A program made the translations under genes and the position numbers. A stretch of 55,618 nt of DNA from Micromonospora alfalfae (GTDB lineage Bacteria; Actinomycetota; Actinomycetes; Mycobacteriales; Micromonosporaceae): positions 1-55,618 of the forward strand of contig NZ_JAKKFH010000042.1 of assembly GCF_022230925.1 (NCBI RefSeq), written 5' to 3'. Shown here in pieces: positions 16,273-24,466 of this stretch. Under the pieces are notes generated by a model. It was not told the origin of the DNA. It searched no databases and saw only the letters and a list, made by a program, of their open reading frames with translations. Within the stretch, counting starts at the first letter, position 1, and every line of letters begins with the position of its first letter.

Positions 16273-17370
16273 ATGACGATCTCGGCGGTACGCACCCACC
16301 GGGTTTCCGCCCCCTTACACACCCCGTTCGTCACCGCGCTGCGTCGTACCACCACAGTGGATACTCTTGTCGTCGAGCTCGTCGACAGCGACGGTCGGTC
16401 CGGTTTCGGTGAGGCGCCGCAGGTCTGGCAGGTCACCGGCGCGTCGGTCGCCGGCGCGCAGGCGTGCGTCCGCGAGCTGCTCGGCCCACAGCTGGTCGGC
16501 CGTGACCCGGACGACCTGGTGACCCGTTGCGCCGAGGTGCAGCGCGCCGTGGTCGGCAACGAGGCGGCGAAGGCGGCGGTGGACGTCGCCCTGCACGACC
16601 TCGCCGCGCGGCGACTGGGCGTACCCCTGGTGCGGTTGCTCGGGGGCACCACGCTGCGGGTTCCGACGGACGTCACGCTGGCGGCAGGCGATGCGGTGGA
16701 CCTGGCGACAGCGGCACGACAGCGGCAGGCCGACGGCTTCGGCGTGCTCAAGTTGAAGGTCGGCACCGACGCGGCCGGTGACCTGGACCGGGTGCGCGCG
16801 GTACGGGCGGCCGTCGGCCCCGGCACCCGGATCCGGCTGGACGCCAACCAGGGCTGGACGCCCCGGGAGGCGGTCCGGGTGATCCGCGGCATCGAGGACG
16901 CCGGGCTCGACGTGGAGCTGGTCGAGCAGCCGGTGGCCCGCTGGGACCTGGACGGGCTGGCCTGGGTCAGCGACCGGGTGTCAGTGCCGATCCTGGCCGA
17001 CGAGGCGGTCTTCGGGGTCCGGGACCTGGTGGAGGTGATCCGCCGCCGAGCCGCCGACCTGGTCAACGTCAAACTGGCCAAGTGCGGTGGACTGCACCCG
17101 GCCCGTACCCTCCTCGACCTGGCCACCGCGCACGGGCTCGGCACTGTGGTCGGCTCGATGATGGAGAGTCAGGTAGGCATCGGGGCGGCCGCGAGCCTGG
17201 TCGCCGCGTACGGCACCACAGCGATCCCCGACCTGGACGCGGCCTGGTGGCTGGCCTGGTCACCGGTGCAGGGTGGCATCCGCTACGACGGGGCGACAGT
17301 GGTGCTGCCGGACTCCCCTGGCCTGGGCATCTCCGGCATCGATGAAGCAAAAGTGCAGGCTCGTGGTTGA
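16273..17370 (+). CDS. Dipeptide epimerase (L-Ala-D/L-Glu epimerase)
   Basis: A 365-residue enolase-superfamily enzyme of the muconate-lactonising subgroup. Catalytic residues are in place: KLK (160-162), metal ligands Asp190 (LDANQGW), Glu218 (VEQPV) and Asp243 (ADEAV), and Lys267 in NVKLAKCGG. These match the Ala-Glu epimerases, which convert L-Ala-D-Glu from murein turnover to L-Ala-L-Glu. The next gene, an NlpC/P60 peptidase, starts inside its stop codon. That is the ykfB-ykfC pairing known from Bacillus, and it supports the murein-peptide assignment. Confidence 0.9.
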   Translation: MTISAVRTHRVSAPLHTPFVTALRRTTTVDTLVVELVDSDGRSGFGEAPQVWQVTGASVAGAQACVRELLGPQLVGRDPDDLVTRCAEVQRAVVGNEAAKAAVDVALHDLAARRLGVPLVRLLGGTTLRVPTDVTLAAGDAVDLATAARQRQADGFGVLKLKVGTDAAGDLDRVRAVRAAVGPGTRIRLDANQGWTPREAVRVIRGIEDAGLDVELVEQPVARWDLDGLAWVSDRVSVPILADEAVFGVRDLVEVIRRRAADLVNVKLAKCGGLHPARTLLDLATAHGLGTVVGSMMESQVGIGAAASLVAAYGTTAIPDLDAAWWLAWSPVQGGIRYDGATVVLPDSPGLGISGIDEAKVQARG

Positions 17371-18353
17371 TGGCCGTCGGTTTCTTTCATAGGGTTCCCC
17401 AGGACAGCCGACACGATCTGGGGGTTGACGTGGAGCTGCAACCGGGCCGCGAGGCCGTCGTCCGGGTCGCCGTGGCGACGCTGTGGACCTCCCCCGAGGC
17501 AGTCCGCCCGGTCGACCGTCCGGCGCTGACCGCCGGCGCCGACATTCCGACCTGGGTCTCGGGCCTGGACACCGACCAGCAGGTCGGCGACTGTGTGCTG
17601 AGCCAGCTCCTGCTCGGCGAGCGGGTCCTCGTCAGCGAGCTGCGCCCGGACGGCTGGGCCCGGGTCGTCGCCGTCGAACAACCAGCCGCCAAGCTTGACC
17701 CCCGCGGCTATCCGGGCTGGCTCCCCGCCGAGCAGCTGGCCGTTCTCGACCCGACCCACACCAGCACCGACCACCCGCTGGTGGTGGACGCCACTGTCAC
17801 CGGGCTGCACGCCACCCCGAACGGGCCGGTGGCGCTGCCCGGCGTCGTCGTCGGCACCCGGCTCGTTCCGGCCGGCCCCGCGCTCGACGACTGGCGGCCG
17901 GTGCACGTCCCCGGTCGGGCCACCCCGCTCTGGCTGCCCGACCGCCACCTGGTGCCGTCGGCGGCCGCATCGCCGGCCGCCGCGCAGGCGCTCGCGGTGG
18001 CACAGCGCCTGCTGAACGTGGTCTACATCTGGGGCGGTCTCTCCGCGCACGGCATCGACTGCTCGGGGCTCGTTCATCTGGCCTGGCGGCGGTTCGGGGT
18101 GCTGCTGCCGCGCGACGCCGACGATCAGGCCGTGGCCACCACTCGGCTGTCGTTGGGCGCGGAACGCCCCGGCGATCTCTACTTCTTCGCCCGACCCGGC
18201 CGCAAGATCCACCACATCGGCATCGTCACCGCCGCCCCCGGCGAGGGCGGCCAGCGCCGGATGCTGCACGCCTGCTACCGGCGGCGGCGGGTCATCGAAG
18301 AGGAACTGCCGGCCGACCGCACCGCCACGCTGGTGGGCGCGCACCGGGTCTAG
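17370..18353 (+). CDS. NlpC/P60 family gamma-D-Glu-diamino acid endopeptidase (YkfC-like)
   Basis: A 327-residue cysteine peptidase. Two SH3b-like domains (about 30-125 and 138-195) precede the NlpC/P60 domain (about 203-327). The nucleophile is Cys231 in GIDCSGLVH, with the catalytic histidine in HHIGIV (281/282). The domain order matches YkfC-type enzymes, which cut gamma-D-Glu-diaminopimelate bonds in murein peptides. No signal peptide is seen, consistent with cytoplasmic recycling. The ATG overlaps the epimerase stop as TGATG, so translation is coupled. A TTG one codon earlier is the only nearby alternative. Confidence 0.9.
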   Translation: MAVGFFHRVPQDSRHDLGVDVELQPGREAVVRVAVATLWTSPEAVRPVDRPALTAGADIPTWVSGLDTDQQVGDCVLSQLLLGERVLVSELRPDGWARVVAVEQPAAKLDPRGYPGWLPAEQLAVLDPTHTSTDHPLVVDATVTGLHATPNGPVALPGVVVGTRLVPAGPALDDWRPVHVPGRATPLWLPDRHLVPSAAASPAAAQALAVAQRLLNVVYIWGGLSAHGIDCSGLVHLAWRRFGVLLPRDADDQAVATTRLSLGAERPGDLYFFARPGRKIHHIGIVTAAPGEGGQRRMLHACYRRRRVIEEELPADRTATLVGAHRV

Positions 18354-18360
18354 CGCAGAT

Positions 18361-18392
18361 CGGAAGTGTCTGTCGAGCCGGCAGCACTTCCG
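18361..18392. terminator. Hairpin after the murein-peptide operon
   Basis: An 8-bp perfect inverted repeat, CGGAAGTG/CACTTCCG, spans 16 bases of loop. It starts eight bases after the NlpC stop. Confidence 0.5.
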
Positions 18393-18404
18393 GAGCACGC
18401 CCCG

Positions 18405-18438
18405 CACCGGCCGGGCGCGTGTCCGCACCCGGCCGGTG
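18405..18438. terminator. Bidirectional hairpin between NlpC and terC genes
   Basis: A perfect 11-bp inverted repeat (18405-18415 with 18428-18438) lies between convergent genes, six bases beyond the terC stop. Confidence 0.75.
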
Positions 18439-18443
18439 ACCGG

Positions 18444-19442
18444 TCAGCGTCGGGCGTCGGTCAACTCGCGACGCCGGTCCCGGGAGGACTTGATCAGGCT
18501 GGCGGCGGTGGCGATGCCCAGGGTGCCGATGATGACCAGCAGCGACAACCAGATCGGGATGTGCGGCGCCCAGCCGACGTGCTCGCCACCGTTGATGAAC
18601 GGCAGGTTGTTGTCGGCCAGCGCCTCCAGCACCAGCTTGACCCCGATGAACCCGAGCACGACGGCCAAACCGTAGCTCAGGTAGATCAGCCGGTCCAGCA
18701 GGCCACCGAGCAGGAAGTAGAGCTGCCGGAGGCCCATCAGCGCGAAGACGTTGGCGGTGAAGACCAGGTACGGCTCCTGGGTGATGCCGAAGATCGCCGG
18801 GATCGAGTCCAACGCGAAGATCAGGTCGGTCGTGCCGATCGCGATCATCACGATCAGCATCGGGGTGAACAGCCGCCGCCCGGCCGCGTGGGTGGTGAGC
18901 TTCGCGCCGTCGTAGTCCTTCGAGATCGGCAGCGCCTTACGGCTCCACCGGATCAGCACGTTCTCGGAGAACTCGTCCTCGTCCGGCTCACCCTGCCGGG
19001 CCAGGTTCACCGCGGTGTAGATCAGGAACGCGCCGAAGATGTAGAAGACCCAGGAGAACTGCGTGATCAGCGCCGCGCCCGCGGCGATGAACCCGCCGCG
19101 CATCACCAGCGCCAGCACTATGCCGACGAGCAGCACCTTCTGCTGGTACTGCCGAGGCACACCGAAGCGAGCCATGATGATCACGAAGACGAAGAGGTTG
19201 TCCACCGAGAGGCTGTACTCGGTGAGCCAGCCGGTGTAGAACTGGCCGGCCGCGCTGGCCCCGGAGGCCAACCAGACACCCGCGCCGAAGAGCAGGGCGA
19301 GACCGACGTAGAAGGCGACCCAGAGGCTCGACTCCCGCACACTCGGCTCGTGCGGGCGTCGACCGATGATCAACAGGTCGACGAGCAGGACCGCAGTCAG
19401 TGCGACAAGCGTCCCCGCCCACACCAATCCGGACACGTCCAA
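18444..19442 (-). CDS. TerC/Alx family membrane protein (manganese exporter)
   Basis: A 332-residue integral membrane protein with about nine helices. It has the TerC signatures DLIFALDSIPAIFGITQEPYL-like and YSLSVDNLFVFVIIM, whose aspartates bind the metal. TerC/Alx proteins export Mn2+, including to exoenzymes. The start is TTG at 19442, eight bases after a GGAGG site. The only nearby ATG is in another frame. A yybP-ykoY (Mn2+) riboswitch lies in its leader, so expression should rise with manganese. The old tellurite-resistance label is not supported by this context. Confidence 0.93.
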   Translation of the reverse strand: MDVSGLVWAGTLVALTAVLLVDLLIIGRRPHEPSVRESSLWVAFYVGLALLFGAGVWLASGASAAGQFYTGWLTEYSLSVDNLFVFVIIMARFGVPRQYQQKVLLVGIVLALVMRGGFIAAGAALITQFSWVFYIFGAFLIYTAVNLARQGEPDEDEFSENVLIRWSRKALPISKDYDGAKLTTHAAGRRLFTPMLIVMIAIGTTDLIFALDSIPAIFGITQEPYLVFTANVFALMGLRQLYFLLGGLLDRLIYLSYGLAVVLGFIGVKLVLEALADNNLPFINGGEHVGWAPHIPIWLSLLVIIGTLGIATAASLIKSSRDRRRELTDARR

Positions 19443-19528
19443 CGTTCATTCCTCCGGCAGACACGCGGCGTCGGGCACACCGTACGCCCCTGCGGGAGCC
19501 GGCGTGCCGCTGTCGCTCACTCTGGTGA

Positions 19529-19660
19529 CTGTCGGAGGTCTCTTCCGCCGTCGCCCCGGACAGGGGCGGCGACCTACGGGGCCGGGTCGGGCACCGTGGT
19601 TCCGGCGATCGACCGTGCTGACGACTCCGTTGCGGGGGAATACTCCCCTCCTCGGTGACC
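19529..19660 (-). promoter_or_regulatory. yybP-ykoY manganese riboswitch upstream of terC
   Basis: On the minus strand the leader contains, in order, the conserved GAGGGGAGTA (near 19640-19655), GTCAGCACGG (about 19611-19624), and GGCGGAAGAGACCTCC (about 19534-19549). These are the consensus elements of the yybP-ykoY aptamer: the two junction strands and the closing stem, in which GAGG pairs with CCTC. The aptamer ends about 90 bases before the TTG start. Boundaries are approximate. Confidence 0.85.
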
Positions 19661-19754
19661 ATTCTTGCCCACCACGCCCCGTGATCACACCCCGGGCGTC
19701 CGGTGGCGCTGGACACCGCCCGACGCGTCACACCGGCTAGGGCTTCCTAGGAGG

Positions 19755-20879
19755 CTAGTGCACGTCTGGTGCGGCGATCGGGTCGGCGAGCGACCAGCCG
19801 CCGGCGAGCAGGTCGTCGCAGGCCCGCACCGCTCGGGCCAACCGATCGGCGTGCGACCCGGCCAACTCCACCACCGGCACCCCGCACCCGGCCAGCTCGG
19901 CCCGGAAGCGCTCGGTCATCCAGGCCCGCAGGTGCTCACCGTCGCGCAGCCCGTCATCGGTGAACGGCACCCTCCGGTGATCCGTCAGCAGATACAGCGC
20001 CGGACGGCGTGCCGCCGCCCGCACCTCCTCCGACGCGCTGCCCAGGTAGCGCTCCTCCCACACCGCGGTCGCCCGCGCGTCGGTGTCGCAGACCAGCAGC
20101 GGCCCACTCGACCGGGCCGCCGCGTCCTCGGCCGCCTGCTGCTCGCGCACCACGGCGCGGAAGTCGTCAGGGTCCCAGGCGACGTCGAAGACTGTCGCCC
20201 CCGGCGTGCGTTCCCGCAACCGGGCCAACTTGCGAGCCGTCAACTCCCGGCCGTACTCCGGCACCCAGGACGTGCCGTAGTGCCGGGCGAGCGCCGCCGC
20301 CATCGTCGTGGTCCCTGTCGACTCGGCCCCGACCACCACCACCCGCCGGACGAACCACGCCCGCACCGGCGGGCTCAGCCACCGCCAGTGACCCGCCGGG
20401 TCCGCGCGCACCGCAGTCCCGGACACCGGCACTGTCCGCCGGTCCGGATCCACCGACACGGGTACGGCGTGGAAGCGGCGCGCCAACTCCGCGCCGTACG
20501 CCTCGGAGGAGAAGACCGCGTCCACCGACGCGGACCCGACCGCCTCGCGGAACACGGCGCAGTGCGCGTCCCAGACCGTCGGATCGGCGTAGTCCACCGG
20601 GTGGTCGTCGTACCGGCCGACGAAACGGACCCACGGCGTGTCCGCGTGCACCTCCCGCAGCCAGTCGAGGCGCAGCGGGAGCGCAATGGACTCCCGACGC
20701 GAGGGCGCCACGACGACTGTCACCTCGGCGCAGCGGGCGGCGGCGGCCCGGATCAGCGCGTGGTGCCCGGCATGCGGTGGATAGAACTTGCCCACCACCA
20801 TCCCGTGCCCGAACTCCGCGGCGGCCGGACGCGCCGGCCCGCGTGGCGCCGGCGCACGGCCGGATGTCTCGGCGTTCAC
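19755..20879 (-). CDS. nadR: NadR-like NMN adenylyltransferase/ribosylnicotinamide kinase
   Basis: A 374-residue two-domain protein. Residues 26-165 are a nucleotidyltransferase with GKFYPPHAGH (30-39) and the later VSGTAVRADP (ISGT-type) motif, which makes NAD from NMN and ATP. Residues 178-360 are a P-loop kinase domain that would phosphorylate nicotinamide riboside. Its Walker A reads GAESTGTTT, with Thr in place of Lys. There is no N-terminal repressor helix-turn-helix as in enteric NadR. The GTG start overlaps the pnuC stop by four bases (GTGA), so transport and salvage are coupled. Confidence 0.88.
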   Translation of the reverse strand: MNAETSGRAPAPRGPARPAAAEFGHGMVVGKFYPPHAGHHALIRAAAARCAEVTVVVAPSRRESIALPLRLDWLREVHADTPWVRFVGRYDDHPVDYADPTVWDAHCAVFREAVGSASVDAVFSSEAYGAELARRFHAVPVSVDPDRRTVPVSGTAVRADPAGHWRWLSPPVRAWFVRRVVVVGAESTGTTTMAAALARHYGTSWVPEYGRELTARKLARLRERTPGATVFDVAWDPDDFRAVVREQQAAEDAAARSSGPLLVCDTDARATAVWEERYLGSASEEVRAAARRPALYLLTDHRRVPFTDDGLRDGEHLRAWMTERFRAELAGCGVPVVELAGSHADRLARAVRACDDLLAGGWSLADPIAAPDVH

Positions 20880-21532
20880 ACGGCGACCGGGGCCGGGCCG
20901 GGCGGGACCGCGGCCGGCCGGGCGGCCCGACGCAGATCGGCGCGCCAGGCCCGCAACCCGAGTACGCACAGGGCGAGGAAGACCAGGTAGAGCACGGCCG
21001 TCAGGTGCAGCCCCTTGTACGCGTACAGCGGGATGTAGATCAGGTCGGCGGCGATCCAGAGCCACCAACTCTCCACCCGCTTGCGGGTCTGCCCGTACGT
21101 GGCCAGCAGGGACAGGGCCGTTGTCACCGCGTCCGGCAGCGGCACCGTCGAGTCGGTGGCCCGGTCCAGCAGCACCCAGAGCGCGCCGGTGAGCAGCAGC
21201 CCGGCGGCGGCCAGCACCAGCCACTCCCGCCGCCCCGTCCGGCTGACCGTGAGCCGGGTACGCCGCTCGCCCCCGAACAGCCAGTGCCACCAGCCGTAGC
21301 AGCCGAGCGCGACGTAGACGACCTGGAGCCCCGCGTCGGCGTACAACCCGGCTGTCCAGAACAGCACCATGAGCAGCAGCACGTTGGCGATGCCGATCGG
21401 CCAGTTGGCGATCTTCTGTCGGGCCACCAACCACACGTTGAGCACACCGGTCACGAACCCCAGCAGCTCCGCCCAGGTGGTGCCCGTACCGGCCACCCGA
21501 AACGCGGTGCCGGTGAGCCAATCGATGATCAC
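20876..21532 (-). CDS. pnuC: Nicotinamide riboside transporter PnuC
   Basis: A 218-residue membrane protein of about seven helices. It shows the PnuC pattern: ELLGFVTGVLNVWLVARQKIANWPIGI-like at the start, then ALGCYGWWHW and WWLWIAADLIYIPLYAYKGL-like near the end. It carries nicotinamide riboside inward by facilitated diffusion, trapped by NadR phosphorylation. It starts with GTG at 21532. The stop overlaps nadR, so the pair is one operon. No pnuC-type NAD riboswitch was recognised in the 83-bp leader. Confidence 0.95.
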   Translation of the reverse strand: MIIDWLTGTAFRVAGTGTTWAELLGFVTGVLNVWLVARQKIANWPIGIANVLLLMVLFWTAGLYADAGLQVVYVALGCYGWWHWLFGGERRTRLTVSRTGRREWLVLAAAGLLLTGALWVLLDRATDSTVPLPDAVTTALSLLATYGQTRKRVESWWLWIAADLIYIPLYAYKGLHLTAVLYLVFLALCVLGLRAWRADLRRAARPAAVPPGPAPVAV

Positions 21533-21615
21533 GACACAGACCCTAGGGGTGTCGCCGACATCGGAACAGACCCCGCGACGCCGACTGCCCCGACAGCCGT
21601 GGGAGGCTGTCCGAC

Positions 21616-21909
21616 ATGGTGCTTGAGGTCGCGCTGATCGACGTACTACCCGGACACGAGGACGCGTTCGCCGCCGCGTACGCCGAGGGTCACCCGGTGC
21701 TCGCCGGGGCGACCGGCTGCCGGTCGGTGCGGATGACCCGAGGAATCGAGTCGCCGACCCGCTTCGTGCTGCTGGTGGAATGGGACTCGGTCGAGGCGCA
21801 CGAGAAGAACTTCCGGGCCACCGAACGGTTCGACAAGTGGCGGGCGCTGATCGGGCCGCACTTCGCGGGACCGCCCGTTGTCGAACACTTCCTCGACGTA
21901 CCGGCCTGA
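21616..21909 (+). CDS. Antibiotic biosynthesis monooxygenase (ABM) domain protein
   Basis: A 97-residue single-domain protein of the dimeric alpha/beta-barrel fold. It starts VLEVALIDVLPGHEDAFAAAY and has the strand pattern TRFVLLVEWDSVEAHEKNF typical of ABM/YgiN-like proteins. Members are small cofactor-free monooxygenases or stress proteins. Nothing nearby suggests a biosynthetic cluster. It is divergent from pnuC. Confidence 0.87.
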   Translation: MVLEVALIDVLPGHEDAFAAAYAEGHPVLAGATGCRSVRMTRGIESPTRFVLLVEWDSVEAHEKNFRATERFDKWRALIGPHFAGPPVVEHFLDVPA

Positions 21910-22031
21910 GCCGAGCTGTCGTACCCCACGGTTATCGTGCCGGACGCACGCGCCGGCCGCCGGTCCCGACGGGCTCGGGGGCGCCGGGCCCGGTGGCCGC
22001 GCGGCGCGTCACCGTCGGCACCCCTCAACCG

Positions 22032-22889
22032 TTACTCACCGACGCGGCGGGCCAGCACGGTCACCGTCTCCTCCGGTGACAGCGCCGCGGCCAGCAGCGC
22101 CGCCGTCATCCGCTCGTAGCGGTCCACGTCGAGCACGGTGGCCAACCGGACGTCGGTGGTCAGCGCCTCGAGCATGACGGTGCGCGGGTCCGCCGGGTCG
22201 GGAAAGGCGTAGCAGGAATACGGCGTGAGCGGATGCAGCCCGCCACCGGCCGCCCCGCGTGGCAACAGCCGCACCGTGACGTGGGACAGGCCGGTCACCG
22301 CGACCAGATGACGCAGCTGTTCACGCCAGACCGCCACCGGCAGGTCACCCGGGTCGCAGACGGCCTCGGCGAGTACGGCCGTGTAGCGCGGCGGGTAGGC
22401 CCGCCGAAGCACCTCCTGCCGCAGTGCCCGTGCGCGCACCTCGGCCTCCACATCGACCTCCGGCGTGAGCTGGGCGCCGGCCGCGACCAACACCCGGGCG
22501 TACGCGGGCGTCTGGAGCAGCCCCGGAACCACCGACGGCTGGTACTCGACGATGTCGGCGGCGCCCGCCTCCAACTCGGCGTAGGTGCGCTGCCGTTCGC
22601 TCATCTCGCCCAGCGTCTTCCACCAGCCTCGACTGGTCGCCGCGTCCCGGGCGATGACGATCAGCGCCTCCCGGGCGGGCGTGGGCACCTTGTAGACATC
22701 CAGCAGATCGAGCACGTCGGCGAGGTCCGGGCGACTCTGACCCAGCTCGATGCGGGACAGCTTCGACGTCGAGGCCCAGCCCAGCCGTTCGCAGACCTGC
22801 TCCAGGGTCAGCGACTCGCGCCGACGGAGTTGGCGCAGCTCTGCGCCGAGACGTGCACGTCGAATGACAGGACTTGTTGGCAGCGGCAT
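22032..22889 (-). CDS. XRE family regulator with DUF5753 domain
   Basis: A 285-residue actinobacterial regulator. The N-terminal helix-turn-helix covers residues about 14-70 (LGAELRQLRRRESLTLEQVCERLGW). The C-terminal DUF5753 (Scr1-like) domain includes YQPSVVPGLLQTPAYARVL and WREQLRHLV. Such proteins are often followed by a short DUF397 gene; none is present here. A ribosome binding site (GGGGAGG) precedes the ATG. The target is unknown. Confidence 0.93.
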   Translation of the reverse strand: MPLPTSPVIRRARLGAELRQLRRRESLTLEQVCERLGWASTSKLSRIELGQSRPDLADVLDLLDVYKVPTPAREALIVIARDAATSRGWWKTLGEMSERQRTYAELEAGAADIVEYQPSVVPGLLQTPAYARVLVAAGAQLTPEVDVEAEVRARALRQEVLRRAYPPRYTAVLAEAVCDPGDLPVAVWREQLRHLVAVTGLSHVTVRLLPRGAAGGGLHPLTPYSCYAFPDPADPRTVMLEALTTDVRLATVLDVDRYERMTAALLAAALSPEETVTVLARRVGE

Positions 22890-23085
22890 CCCGGCCTCCC
22901 CACCGAGGGAGACTACGCAGGACGATCACCCAGTGCAATAGCTCGCTCGCACACCGCAATCAGGGCATTCGTCGCCGCCGGCCGGCCGGGCCAGCCCGAG
23001 CACACCATTTCCGCAGGTCAATGCGGTCCAGAGCCGCTGAGGCTGATCCCGGCGGGCCACCCGTCCCGGGTCGGCGTGGCCGGGC

Positions 23086-23454
23086 TCAGGGTCGGTAGGT
23101 GCCGAAGGACCAGACGTTGCCGGCCAGATCGCGGGCTGCGTAGTCCCGGGAGCCGTAGTCGGTGTCGAACGGCTCGCGGATGATCTCGGCGCCGGCGGCG
23201 CGGGCCTGGGCGCAGTGGGCGTCGACGTCCGGGACCGCCACGTAGACCGACCAGTCGTCGTCGGCCGGCCGGGGCCGGGCGTCGGCCCGCCCACCGAGCA
23301 TGATCATGCCGGTGTCGAGGACCAGCTCGGCGTGCGCGACGGTACCGTCCGGCGCCTCGTGCACGGCATGCACCCGGAAGCCGAAGGCGGCACCGAGCCA
23401 GTCGATCGCGACGCGCGGATCGGGATAGCGGAAGATCGGATAGATGGTTCGCAT
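23086..23454 (-). CDS. VOC family (glyoxalase-like) protein
   Basis: A 122-residue vicinal-oxygen-chelate protein with two beta-alpha-beta-beta-beta modules. It begins TIYPIFRYPDPRVAIDWL and ends RDLAGNVWSFGTY, the pattern of PhnB/glyoxalase-like proteins. The enzyme activity is unknown. It follows the AraC gene on the same strand after a 120-bp gap that carries a direct repeat, so it may be that regulator's target. Confidence 0.88.
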   Translation of the reverse strand: MRTIYPIFRYPDPRVAIDWLGAAFGFRVHAVHEAPDGTVAHAELVLDTGMIMLGGRADARPRPADDDWSVYVAVPDVDAHCAQARAAGAEIIREPFDTDYGSRDYAARDLAGNVWSFGTYRP

Positions 23455-23510
23455 GACCCATTCTGTGCGCGGCGGCGCGGATCCGGATTGGACGAATGTG
23501 ACCTCGGCGG

Positions 23511-23564
23511 GTCACCGACCCGGCTCCGGTCGGCTCAGCGGGTCGCCGACCCGGCTCCGGGCGG
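23511..23564. repeat. Two-copy 23-bp direct repeat between AraC and VOC genes
   Basis: Copies at 23511-23533 and 23542-23564 agree at 21 of 23 positions and share the core CCGACCCGGCTCCGG. They start 31 bp apart, about three helical turns. They sit upstream of the VOC gene and could be AraC binding sites. AraC operators are often paired direct repeats, so this is an inference from layout. Confidence 0.5.
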
Positions 23565-23574
23565 CCGGCGGTCG

Positions 23575-24393
23575 TCAGGGGCCGGCGAGCAGCGCGGCCG
23601 GTGTGGCCCCCGCGAACTCGTGGAAGTCCCGGATCAGGTGGGACTGGTCGTAGTAGCCGCAGCCCGCAGCCACGGCGGCCCAGTCGACTCCCCGCCCGGC
23701 CCCGCCGGCCTGGCTCGACGCGGCGTGAGCCTGCTGAAAACGCAGCAGCCGGGCCGCCATCTTGGGCGGCAGCCCGACCTCCCGCCGGAACCGGGACGCG
23801 AGGTGCCGGCGGCTCCAGCCCAACTCGTCGGCGAGCACACCGACGCTCCCCCGCCCACCGCTGGCGGTCAGCCACCGCCACGCCCAGTCGAGCCGCGGGT
23901 CCACCGGCGGGGACGCCGCCAGCCGGGCGGCGAGCACCCGGTCGAGCAGGTCGAACCGTTCCGGCCAGCCGGGGGCCTCGGCGAGCCGGCCGCGCAGCCG
24001 ATCCAGCCAACGGCCCGGGAGCTGCCCGACGCCGACAGCCCGATTGGTCAACTCACTCAGGGGCAGACCGAGGAGCCGGCGGGCGGTCAGCGGGGCGAGC
24101 ACCAACTCGACGCCCTCCCCCACACCCACGGTGCGCGTGGTGCACCAACTGTCGAAGGTGCCGGCCACGAACGAGTCGACGGCGGTGACGCCACGCGACG
24201 CGCTGCGCGGGTCGGTCACGTCCAGCGGAGCGCCCCAGCCCAGGATCAGCACCACGAAGACGCCCGCGGACTCCCGGCGGACCAGTGGCACGTCCGCCCG
24301 TTCCCGATAGCCCACGTACCTGTCGATGAACGGACGCAGGCTGGCGTCGGGCAGCCCGAGGACCATCTCGCCGATCGGCGCCACCGCCGTCAA
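23575..24393 (-). CDS. AraC family transcriptional regulator
   Basis: A 272-residue regulator. The C-terminal AraC domain (about 170-270) has two helix-turn-helix units, with GVLADELGWSRRHLASRFRR and the second-unit CGYYDQSHLIRDFHEFAGATP. The N-terminal domain is of the DUF6597/effector type and its ligand is unknown. The proposed start is TTG at 24393; an ATG nine codons in is possible. It lies 73 bp downstream of uvrB on the same strand, with a hairpin between them. Confidence 0.9.
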   Translation of the reverse strand: MTAVAPIGEMVLGLPDASLRPFIDRYVGYRERADVPLVRRESAGVFVVLILGWGAPLDVTDPRSASRGVTAVDSFVAGTFDSWCTTRTVGVGEGVELVLAPLTARRLLGLPLSELTNRAVGVGQLPGRWLDRLRGRLAEAPGWPERFDLLDRVLAARLAASPPVDPRLDWAWRWLTASGGRGSVGVLADELGWSRRHLASRFRREVGLPPKMAARLLRFQQAHAASSQAGGAGRGVDWAAVAAGCGYYDQSHLIRDFHEFAGATPAALLAGP

Positions 24394-24414
24394 CAGTGCC
24401 CGCCCTTCGCGTGC

Positions 24415-24460
24415 CCCGGTCGGCCGGGCCCGAGCGGTGCGCTGCGGGGGGCCGACCGGG
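24415..24460 (-). terminator. Hairpin after uvrB
   Basis: A perfect 11-bp stem (24415-24425 with 24450-24460) and 24-base loop lie seven bases after the uvrB stop. No T run. Confidence 0.6.
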
Positions 24461-24466
24461 TGGCCG

